A DNA stretch of 64,000 nucleotides, taken from NCBI GenBank assembly GCA_002731275.1, contig PCBK01000012.1, forward strand, positions 1 to 64,000. The letters run 5' to 3'. The position numbers and the translations under genes are program-made. This document shows, in pieces, positions 15,163-22,695 of the stretch. Each line of letters starts with the position of its first letter. Within the stretch, counting starts at the first letter, position 1. The DNA is from Deltaproteobacteria bacterium (GTDB lineage Bacteria > Myxococcota_C > UBA6777). Below the pieces are notes generated by a model. That model saw only the letters and a list, made by a program, of their open reading frames with translations, had not been told where the DNA came from and did not search any database.

Positions 15163-17262
15163 TTGAAAAGATTGGCCCAATTGATTTGTTTATTGGCAGT
15201 ATTTGCCTCGCTACATCTGTGGGGAATGTCGTGTACAGGGACCCCCTCCTCGGAGAAGACGCAGCAGCAAGATGGTGGAGGTGTCGAGAAGCGACCTGAA
15301 AAGGCCGTGGAGGTGGGACCTGAACCCACACAAGAAGCGCCCGTCGAGACGAACACAGAAAAAGCGCCAGAGAAGACCGCGCCGCTCTGCCAAAAGGTCG
15401 ATCCAGTTAAGCCAACAAAGGATTTCTTTGTCGATATATCTCGCCAAAGTGGGATACAAGATGGCAACTTCCTGCGGACGTTCAGCAAGAAGGTCCCGAT
15501 CAACGATCACAGTCGTTTGGCGTTCGCGGACATCAACGGCGATGGATTCGATGATATCGTCGCTCACAGTTTGTACCCCAACGCACAGGCTGGTATTCCC
15601 TTTCAGCACCTCGTCTTCATCAACAATGGTGATGGGACCTTCAAGAACTTCAGTGACGAATCAGGCCTGCGCAATGTCCAGGCGGCTTTTTTTGCCTTCG
15701 CAGATATCGACAACGATGGTGATCAAGATTGCTTTGCAGGATTGGATATCCCACTTGGAAACAACACCAATCAGATCTACCTCAACGATGGAAAGGGTCA
15801 CTTTACGCGCAAGGCCAATGCAGGTGTTGAGGTCGCGAACCTTTTCGCTGCCAATGCCGTCTTTGCAGACTTCAACAACGACGGAAAACTCGACCTCTAC
15901 GTAGGCGCAGGTGGTACGACATACAGGATGAAGGACGCGTTCTTTTTGGGCAACGGCGACGGCACCTTCAGCAACGCGACCTCACGACTGTACGGAAACT
16001 CACAGCAGCCGACCAACGGGACCGTGACGTGTGACTTCGACAACGACGGCGATCTCGATATTATCGTCTCGACTTACAGCACCAGCACCCTCCGAGGCGC
16101 TAACATCTTGTGGCAAAACGATGGCAAGGGGAATTTCAACAACGTCGCGAGAAAGCTCGGCTTTGAAGCCCTCGCGACGGGCAATTACTATCTCAGCGCG
16201 ACGGGCTTTGGCCAAACCCCCGAACCTGGCAAAAACGCCAACTCCTACATCGGCTCCAATGGCTTTGGGATCGACTGCAAAGATGTCAACAACGACGGGA
16301 ATTACGACATCTTTTTGACGACGATCTCCCACCCAAATGTCGGCGTCGCCTCACGACAATGGTCCGACCCCACACAGCTCCTGATCAACCTCGGCGCGAG
16401 CGGACAATTCGCATTTAAGAATGAGTTCTTGAAGAGAAAGCTCCCCTTCAATGAGGGAGACGTTGACGGTGCGATGCACGACTTTGATAACGATGGGCGG
16501 ATTGACCTGTCTGTCTCTCGCGAGAATAAGTACGAAAAGAGTTACAACAATGTCGAGCAAAAAGGCTGGTTTGGGTTGTTTCACCAGCAGCCTGATGGGA
16601 GCTTTAAGAGCCTCGTCTCTGTCAGCGGGATCAACAGATTAAACACGACAAACAGCGCGAGCCTTTCGACCTGTGATGCACAGACGCCTTGCCCAACAGG
16701 TGAGACCTGTTTACTCTCACGTTGTCGTCAGGCCTGTACAAAAGACGATGAGTGTACATCGAAAGATGACCACTGTGCTTCATATTGGGACGCGGCCAGC
16801 AGCAAGGTCTTGCGCTTTTGCCGAAGCTCTTTGCAGGCCAAAGGTGTACAAAACCACGCGTGGGCAGACATCGACCACGATGGGGACCTCGATCTGTTGA
16901 TCGGCGGGAGAGACAAAGGAGGCGGCCGCCCCAACTTCTTGTATCGCAACGATATAGGCTCAAAGAATCGCTGGTTGGCGCTTCGCATGTTTGGAGATGG
17001 CAAGAAGATCAACCGCGACGCCATCGGCGCGCGCGTCAGTTTGTTGCTTAAGGACGGCAAAGTCATCACGAGAGAGGTCCAGTCGAGCCGTGGGATGTAC
17101 AACTCGATGGACACAAAGATCCTGCACTTTGGGCTCGCAGACTTCGACTGTGATTACGAGATCAAGATCCGCTGGCCCAATGGCGAGACCAAGACCATCC
17201 CGAGAGCATCCATCAAAGAAAACACCTTCCACAAAGTCACCTACCCCAACACATTGCAGTAG
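15163..17262 (+). CDS. FG-GAP / ASPIC-UnbV repeat lipoprotein
   Basis: Surface lipoprotein of about 699 residues. A TTG start at 15163 (AAAGGA eight bases upstream) gives MKRLAQLICLLAVFASLHLWGMSC, a perfect lipoprotein signal; a GTG frame from 15067 would bury it. A Glu/Pro/Gln-rich linker follows. Seven FG-GAP-type Ca2+-loop repeats are visible (for example FADINGDGFDDI, FADFNNDGKLDLY, CDFDNDGDLDI, WADIDHDGDLDLL), forming a predicted integrin-like propeller. Between the sixth and seventh is a Cys-rich insert (CDAQTPCPTGETC... to DDHCAS) of the kind common in myxobacterial surface proteins. The C-terminal ASPIC/UnbV domain ends with KIRWPNGETKTI. CRTAC1-like proteins share this order. Probable role in adhesion or binding; no enzyme motif. 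Confidence 0.85.
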   Translation: MKRLAQLICLLAVFASLHLWGMSCTGTPSSEKTQQQDGGGVEKRPEKAVEVGPEPTQEAPVETNTEKAPEKTAPLCQKVDPVKPTKDFFVDISRQSGIQDGNFLRTFSKKVPINDHSRLAFADINGDGFDDIVAHSLYPNAQAGIPFQHLVFINNGDGTFKNFSDESGLRNVQAAFFAFADIDNDGDQDCFAGLDIPLGNNTNQIYLNDGKGHFTRKANAGVEVANLFAANAVFADFNNDGKLDLYVGAGGTTYRMKDAFFLGNGDGTFSNATSRLYGNSQQPTNGTVTCDFDNDGDLDIIVSTYSTSTLRGANILWQNDGKGNFNNVARKLGFEALATGNYYLSATGFGQTPEPGKNANSYIGSNGFGIDCKDVNNDGNYDIFLTTISHPNVGVASRQWSDPTQLLINLGASGQFAFKNEFLKRKLPFNEGDVDGAMHDFDNDGRIDLSVSRENKYEKSYNNVEQKGWFGLFHQQPDGSFKSLVSVSGINRLNTTNSASLSTCDAQTPCPTGETCLLSRCRQACTKDDECTSKDDHCASYWDAASSKVLRFCRSSLQAKGVQNHAWADIDHDGDLDLLIGGRDKGGGRPNFLYRNDIGSKNRWLALRMFGDGKKINRDAIGARVSLLLKDGKVITREVQSSRGMYNSMDTKILHFGLADFDCDYEIKIRWPNGETKTIPRASIKENTFHKVTYPNTLQ

Positions 17263-17288
17263 AACCTTCTTTCGATGGCTTCACAAGT

Positions 17289-18026
17289 TCAGGGTTTACG
17301 TAAGCGTTTCCACCAAGAGGACAGAAAGCTTTTGTACCTTCTGGGATAGCGACGCACCTTGAGGATGGCGGGATCTTTGTTTTGGAAGGCGGTCTTCATA
17401 CCCAACAAGACGTCAAGTGGTACAACAGTTTCATTGAGCTTCCATTTTTTCTGCATGGCAAAAAAGTATCGATGGACTTTGCGCTTAAAGCCTCGTCCTT
17501 TGTTGTATTTGGGATGAAGGTAGCTGATCCAGCGTTTTTTGGGCAGGATATTCTTGAGCCCTTCAAGCGCCATGGAAGTGCATTGGTTGTTGATCCCACT
17601 GTAGTCCTTTTTGAGACGATACCGTGTGTGTAGAGTCCCCTTTTTTTTCCATCGCGCGCGTTTGAGTTTGCGTTCGTAATACTGGTAAATTTTGCGCTCT
17701 TCTTTCGGTGACACACGGATTACAAAGCCAATGGAGTCGCGGTAAGAGGTCTGCTTGCGAAAATATCTCTTGATCTGCTTTTTGCCACGCCACACGCGCA
17801 TGATACCTTCTCCATGAAACCCCAGATATCCCCAAGTCTTGCCGTAGCGACCGAAGTCGTAGATCACCTCCTTATTCCGATCGAACGTCCTAACACGGAC
17901 AGCTGTGTGGCCGATCGTGTGGTGTTTGTAGGGCATTCCCAGGATCACTTCGAGCGCATACGCTTGATGACTCATTGTCGTGACCAACAAGACGACACAG
18001 CCGACAGAGCAAAACATACGAATCAT
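17289..18026 (-). CDS. secreted protein, possible permuted NlpC/P60 (papain-like) fold
   Basis: 245 residues, start at 18026 with AAGGAG six bases upstream, signal peptide to about residue 24 (ending QAYA). I do not recognise a named family. Two spots look catalytic: GHTAVRVRT with His40 and YSGINNQCTSMALEGL with Cys149 at the head of a helix. His before Cys is the order of circularly permuted NlpC/P60 or DUF4105-like thiol hydrolases, and YDFGRYG between them is reminiscent of those proteins. The C-terminal half is strongly basic (about 110-245). If correct it would cleave peptide or acyl bonds in the envelope. Alternative: a non-enzymatic basic periplasmic protein. Confidence 0.6.
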   Translation of the reverse strand: MIRMFCSVGCVVLLVTTMSHQAYALEVILGMPYKHHTIGHTAVRVRTFDRNKEVIYDFGRYGKTWGYLGFHGEGIMRVWRGKKQIKRYFRKQTSYRDSIGFVIRVSPKEERKIYQYYERKLKRARWKKKGTLHTRYRLKKDYSGINNQCTSMALEGLKNILPKKRWISYLHPKYNKGRGFKRKVHRYFFAMQKKWKLNETVVPLDVLLGMKTAFQNKDPAILKVRRYPRRYKSFLSSWWKRLRKP

Positions 18027-18080
18027 CAATGTCTCCTTTCATAGAGAAAAGTGTTTTGCGGTTCTACCATCTCCTCCCCC

Positions 18081-19085
18081 TCATACATCATGGCGAGTGT
18101 GGTGGACATCGGAGATACCGGGCCACCAGTGTAAGACGAAGTTAGAAGATGTGATGCGATAGCCGAGTTTATGAAGCGCCGCGAGCGCCAGGTAGTTGGA
18201 GCTCATCGTGCGGACAGACGCATACTTCACTCCTTGCTCGTGTAGCTGGTGAAGCGCAGCGAGGTTGAGCGCATGTCCAACCCCTTGTCCCTGTGCACGA
18301 GGATGCACACCGATAAAATCCAGGCACGCAAAGGGCCGACCAAAAAACTGACTCAGGCTTTTGTTTTGACGAAAGCTCAGAAAACCGACGGCCTCTTGCT
18401 CTTGTGTGGCGACGAGGACCTCTACATGCTCGGAGGTCGCCTGATAACGGACGAGCGCCTCAAACAACGCAGCGGCATCTTCTGAAGAGAGGCGTGGATC
18501 GTAAATGTAATGGTTGTGTTCATGACACATGCGCGCGATCGAACAGATATCATCGAGCTGGGTCTTCTGTATGGACTGAAGCTCATGTGTGAGAGGCTTT
18601 GTGAGAGGTTGGCAGCGAACATTCCCGACGAGCTCGCAACCAACGTTGCGAAAACCGATCGACTCCAGCCCTTGTACAGAGAGGATGTCCGAAGAAGCAG
18701 GACGTGCGAAGACAAAGTCAACCTCATCCTTGATCGAGGCGACCGCCTCGCGCAGCAAACGAGACACCAACCAAGGCTCGATCTCTGGTGCGAGCACCAA
18801 GTGCTGGACGTACCATATATTGAGACCAAGCTGACGACTCAACCAGGGCTTAGGGACGAGACACAAGAGCCCTTTCAGGCGACCCTGCAAAGAGAGAGAG
18901 AAGAGCCGCCCTCGCGCCTGCAATGTCTCTAGCTGTTGATACAAATAAGCGACCATCTGGGACTTTTCAATGCGTTGTGTGTGTAGCTGAAAGTCTTTGT
19001 GAGGGTAATCCTCAAACAGTTGACAGAGGTCGTCCTTCATGTGCTCGTAACGGCTGACAGCGAATGAATGTAAGATCTGGTTCAT
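18081..19085 (-). CDS. GNAT-family N-acetyltransferase, probable tandem-domain
   Basis: 334 residues from ATG 19085, which has GGAG six bases upstream; the frame runs on to 19319 inside the dehydrogenase gene. The C-terminal half is a clear GNAT domain: LDFIGVHPRAQGQGVGHALNLAAL (255-278) carries the acetyl-CoA loop R-x-x-G-x-G. The N-terminal half (about 1-155), with VQHLVLAPEIEPWLVSRLLREA, resembles a degenerate second GNAT fold without the pyrophosphate loop. It follows the fused E1 gene by 34 bases in the same direction and is likely co-transcribed. Acceptor substrate unknown. Confidence 0.85.
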   Translation of the reverse strand: MNQILHSFAVSRYEHMKDDLCQLFEDYPHKDFQLHTQRIEKSQMVAYLYQQLETLQARGRLFSLSLQGRLKGLLCLVPKPWLSRQLGLNIWYVQHLVLAPEIEPWLVSRLLREAVASIKDEVDFVFARPASSDILSVQGLESIGFRNVGCELVGNVRCQPLTKPLTHELQSIQKTQLDDICSIARMCHEHNHYIYDPRLSSEDAAALFEALVRYQATSEHVEVLVATQEQEAVGFLSFRQNKSLSQFFGRPFACLDFIGVHPRAQGQGVGHALNLAALHQLHEQGVKYASVRTMSSNYLALAALHKLGYRITSSNFVLHWWPGISDVHHTRHDV

Positions 19086-19119
19086 GATCATCTCCATGGA
19101 GTGGAAGGGTTGGAGAGAG

Positions 19120-21273
19120 TTATGGTCTTGAAGTAGTACAAAGCCCACAAACAGCTTGCACGATGCGTGACACATTAGGCAGATAGGTTTGTTCACGTGC
19201 AGGGAAAGGAATGGGTGTATCCCAGCCAGCAACACGCGCAAAACAGCCAACCTCACCGTAGAGTTCGGCGATTTGAGCGATAATCTCCGCGCCAACGCCG
19301 CCGGTTCTCGGGCTCTCATGGACCGTCACGAGGCGGCGTGTACGCGCGAAAGATGCGGCGATGGTCTCAATGTCAGGTGGCGAGATGGTCACAAGATCGA
19401 TCACCTCTGCCTCAAGTCCATGCTCATCTTGGAGTTGTGTAGCAGCCTTGAGCGCCCGGTGTAACATTGTCCCGTAACTCACGATCGTGACGTCTTTGCC
19501 TCCACGTAGGATTTCAGCACGTCCAAGCGGGAACGACTCGATCGCAGACGGGACGTGCTCTGTAATGCTTCTGTAGAGAGGAATGGGTTCGAGAAAGAGA
19601 ACAGGGTCATCACTTTGTATGGACGCATGAAGAAGCGCTCTTGCCATTCTTGGCCCACGAGGGACGACGACTTTGACACCAGGAACGTGTAAAAAGTGCG
19701 CCTCAGGGGAGTCGGCATGGCTCTCTGGTGTGTGGACCCCACCACCATATGCCGCCCGGCAAACCATCGGGACCGAATGTGAGCCTTGTGTCCGACTACG
19801 AAAGCGCGCGGCGTGGGAGATCAACTGTTCAAATGCTGAATACAAAAAGCCAGCAAATTGCACCTCACAGACCGCACGGTAGCCTCCAAGTGACAGACCA
19901 ATGCTCGATCCAACAATCGCAGATTCAGACAAAGGCATATCGACGACCCGCCTCTCCCCATATCGCGCCTGTAATCCCTCCGTCACACGGAACACACCTC
20001 CAAGAGCACCGATGTCTTGGCCCATCAAGAGCACCTCCTGTGAGGCGTCCAAGACCTCTCCCAAAGCGAGCTGTAAAGCAGAGACCATGTTCATCGACTG
20101 GCCTTCTCCCTCTCGCCGCCATGTGTTGGGTATCGGTGGACGGGTGTGCTCTGTCACAATGTCATGTTGTGTAGAGAGACACGCATGTTTTTGTGCGGCG
20201 AGTGAGGTGGGAGCCGTTTCGTAGGCGAAGTCAAAGATCACTTTTTTGTTCTCGGACAACGATCTCCTTTTCGCCTTCAAATGCTCGCAGGCTTCAGAGA
20301 TCAGCTGTTGGCAATGTGACTCCCAAGAGCGCTGTTGTTGTTCGCTCCACAATCCACACTCAAGAAGCTTTGTTTTTGTCCGCATAAGGGGATCGAGTTG
20401 GGCCCAACACAGCTCCTCTTTGACGTTGCGGTAATGGCTTGCATCCTGACTGCTGTGGCCACCTAATCTGTACGTGACAGCTTCGATGAAAGTAGGTCCC
20501 TCACCAGCCCTCGCGCGTGATGTCGCTTCGGCGACACTTTGGTACACCGCTGCGACATCATTTCCATCCACGCGATGTGCAGGCATACCATATGCGTCGG
20601 CCCTCTGGGCGACCGCGTCGATCGCCATCTGTTTGGATGGTGGTGTGGAGATCGCCCACTGGTTGTTTTGACACAAAAAGATCACGGGCAATTGTTGGAC
20701 AGCCGCGAGATTCATGGACTCGTGAAAGTCCCCTTTGCTCGTCGCTCCATCTCCAAGACAGGCAAGGACACACGCTTGACTCCCACATAATGCTTCGGAC
20801 CATGCCAGGCCCACAGCGTGGGGGAGTTGTGTTGCAACAGGTGCTGTGATCGGGAGATTCCTCGTATCGTGGACGTTCCCCTCCTCAAAGCCCGCCCAAA
20901 ACAACAACATATGCTCAGGCGACACACCTCGCTGCAAAAGCACCCCCATATCCCGAAATGTAGGTACAACCCAATCCTGCGATCCTAGCGCAAGTCCAGC
21001 GCCAACCTGCGCTGCCTCCTGCCCCTTTAATGGCGTGTACACCCCCACACGTCCCTGTAATGATAAATTGGCGATCTTTTCGTCGAACGCACGCAAAAAA
21101 TACATCCTCTGGTAGGCATCAACCTGCCACGCTCCCCCTGTCTCTGGTGTCTGTTGCTTTTCAACTCTCGCTGGAATTTGATGCGTGTATTTGTTCACGT
21201 GAAACGTTCGATTTCCTCTGTACTGTTGATCTTTACGTAGAATTGGCCACCTCCCTGTTATACGTTGTTTCAA
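19120..21273 (-). CDS. fused alpha-beta 2-oxoacid dehydrogenase E1 component
   Basis: 717-residue single-chain E1 of the pyruvate / branched-chain 2-oxoacid dehydrogenase family, decarboxylating a 2-oxoacid with thiamine diphosphate and passing the acyl group to lipoyl-E2. Residues about 50-345 are the alpha part: ThDP motif GDGATSKGDFHESMN (174-188) with CQNN, and the loop YRLGGHSSQD (268-277). Residues about 393-717 are the beta part: QDIGALGGVFRVTEGL, DMPLSESAIVG, PRTGGVGAEI. Separate subunits are usual. No E2, E3 or lipoate gene is near. The start is uncertain: the frame begins at a TTG with no good ribosome site, and GTG 21198 is an alternative. An internal start sits at the domain junction. 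Confidence 0.9.
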   Translation of the reverse strand: MKQRITGRWPILRKDQQYRGNRTFHVNKYTHQIPARVEKQQTPETGGAWQVDAYQRMYFLRAFDEKIANLSLQGRVGVYTPLKGQEAAQVGAGLALGSQDWVVPTFRDMGVLLQRGVSPEHMLLFWAGFEEGNVHDTRNLPITAPVATQLPHAVGLAWSEALCGSQACVLACLGDGATSKGDFHESMNLAAVQQLPVIFLCQNNQWAISTPPSKQMAIDAVAQRADAYGMPAHRVDGNDVAAVYQSVAEATSRARAGEGPTFIEAVTYRLGGHSSQDASHYRNVKEELCWAQLDPLMRTKTKLLECGLWSEQQQRSWESHCQQLISEACEHLKAKRRSLSENKKVIFDFAYETAPTSLAAQKHACLSTQHDIVTEHTRPPIPNTWRREGEGQSMNMVSALQLALGEVLDASQEVLLMGQDIGALGGVFRVTEGLQARYGERRVVDMPLSESAIVGSSIGLSLGGYRAVCEVQFAGFLYSAFEQLISHAARFRSRTQGSHSVPMVCRAAYGGGVHTPESHADSPEAHFLHVPGVKVVVPRGPRMARALLHASIQSDDPVLFLEPIPLYRSITEHVPSAIESFPLGRAEILRGGKDVTIVSYGTMLHRALKAATQLQDEHGLEAEVIDLVTISPPDIETIAASFARTRRLVTVHESPRTGGVGAEIIAQIAELYGEVGCFARVAGWDTPIPFPAREQTYLPNVSRIVQAVCGLCTTSRP
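20092..20110 (-). promoter_or_regulatory. internal ribosome binding site at the E1 alpha/beta junction
   Basis: On the coding (reverse) strand GGGAGAAGG stands seven bases before an in-frame ATG at 20094 (codon 394), exactly where the beta domain begins. It may be a relic of two formerly separate genes or allow a free beta chain to be made. Confidence 0.45.
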
Positions 21274-21742
21274 AAGTCACACATGGGGCCAAACCTGTGA
21301 GAGGAGACCACACCTCTCACTCACCAATACAAGAGATATCCTTGATGGCACCGCAGCGAACATCTACCATTCGCTTTTTTCCACCTGCTTCTGTCGCACA
21401 CCTGCGAAAAAAGCCCCATGACTACAAACCACTGTCGTCACATACAGACGACATCGCCCAACTCCAAACATGGACGAAAACCAATATAGTGGCACAATAA
21501 ATGGAAGAAACATTCACATTTTCAACCCACTACATATATCAACGAATATACAGTGACCACCTCGTAGAAGCAAGTTTCTTGGCGGAGAGAGGACACACAA
21601 AGCAAGAATGGCAAGTGATACTAGATTGTTACGAAGACAAAAAGATCTGGAGCATACATGAGGTCATACAGAGCACGTGGAGGAGAGTAGGATTCACAGA
21701 TTGTCAACCAACACAAAGGCCATAGGATAGAAAAAGCAGTCG
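21274..21742. other. intergenic stretch with one doubtful small frame
   Basis: 469 bp between the E1 gene and the oxygenase gene. It should contain the E1 promoter, but none was convincing. The only frame of note is 21501-21725. No repeats or stable terminator hairpins were seen. Confidence 0.4.
21501..21725 (+). CDS. doubtful small hypothetical protein
   Basis: 74-residue frame, ATG directly after a TAA (TAAATG) and ending 17 bases before the convergent oxygenase gene. The product is acidic/aromatic and has no signal peptide or recognisable motif (YSDHLVEASFLAERGHTKQ is its most protein-like part). No Shine-Dalgarno is evident. Listed because it is the only frame in a 469-bp gap; it may not be expressed. 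Confidence 0.3.
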   Translation: MEETFTFSTHYIYQRIYSDHLVEASFLAERGHTKQEWQVILDCYEDKKIWSIHEVIQSTWRRVGFTDCQPTQRP

Positions 21743-22327
21743 TCAACGTCTGGGGGGATCGACATACATGACATCTGTGCGTAGAGTGTATTTTCGGCCG
21801 CTCGTGACAGCTGCCCCTTCATGCCAGACATCATGCTTAAAGATCAGCGCGGTCCCAGGCTCAGGTTTGACACCCAACAACACATGACCAAAGCGCGCAT
21901 CCAACATCGTCGCAAAAAAGTTGGTCTCTCCGCCCTCAAAGTGTGCATTTAGATATATCATAAAGGTTAAATAACTTTGTTGTACAGGACGCCTGAATAA
22001 CATCTTGGCACCATCTCTATGAGGCTTAAAATATTGTCCTTTATCATATCGATAAAATCGAAAACCGTCGTACAACCGATGGAGACTTCTCTCTTCCATC
22101 TTGGGAGGAAGATGAGGTTGTGCGCGATCAAAGAACGACGCCGCGAGTGTTTCGTCTTCTAACAAAGCGCATACGTTGTGCCTGACATGCACATGCTCTG
22201 TATCCGTGAAGTTACCGACCTCGTAACCAATATCCTCACTCTGCCTGATCAAATCTTCACATTGCCGCTCGGATACAAAATCCTTGAGCAGAAAGATACG
22301 ATCTTCCATGATCTCTACTTTTTCCAT
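21743..22327 (-). CDS. 2OG-Fe(II) oxygenase, prolyl-4-hydroxylase-like
   Basis: 194 residues, start at 22327 behind GGAGGA. A P4Hc-type double-stranded beta-helix: iron ligands His103 and Asp105 in KPHRDG and His169 in HDVWHEG, and Lys179 ten residues later for 2-oxoglutarate. LTFMIYLNAHFEGGETNF is the classic strand before the site. The compact size (no substrate domain) resembles bacterial P4H and PKHD-type enzymes that hydroxylate peptidyl proline, translation factors or small molecules. No signal peptide, so cytoplasmic. No neighbouring substrate gene is apparent. Confidence 0.9.
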   Translation of the reverse strand: MEKVEIMEDRIFLLKDFVSERQCEDLIRQSEDIGYEVGNFTDTEHVHVRHNVCALLEDETLAASFFDRAQPHLPPKMEERSLHRLYDGFRFYRYDKGQYFKPHRDGAKMLFRRPVQQSYLTFMIYLNAHFEGGETNFFATMLDARFGHVLLGVKPEPGTALIFKHDVWHEGAAVTSGRKYTLRTDVMYVDPPRR

Positions 22328-22695
22328 AGCTCCTCCAAGTATCACGAGAGAAACAGGTCATGATAAAAAAGAGAGTCATTTCTACACTCCTTCTCATCCA
22401 ACAGCCTTGCGATTTTGTTAACACATAGGGCTGTTGCCTAACATCTACAGAGATGCTTGTTTGTCCTTCAAAACGTATCTGATTCTTTTGTTATAGACAA
22501 AATCAACTCCACACACAAGCCCCTCGTGAAAAATGCACTCAAAAAAGTGAAGTTGTGTTCTCATTTCGCCCAAGACACTCCACCGCCTGTGTTTTCTTCC
22601 TCCACAATCCGGACTCTATGGTACTCTTTCTCGTGATGGACTCTTTCGTCGGACTCCTTCTTGGCGTGTGGCGAAACAACAGATGGAGTGAGGAG
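22328..22695. other. divergent intergenic region with an inverted repeat
   Basis: 368 bp between the divergent oxygenase and TM2 genes, A/T-richer than the flanking genes. The one structure I see is an eight-base inverted repeat, CAACAGCC at 22399-22406 and GGCTGTTG at 22429-22436, with a 22-base loop. The upstream part of the TM2 frame (22555-22695) is open but probably untranslated. Confidence 0.4.
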
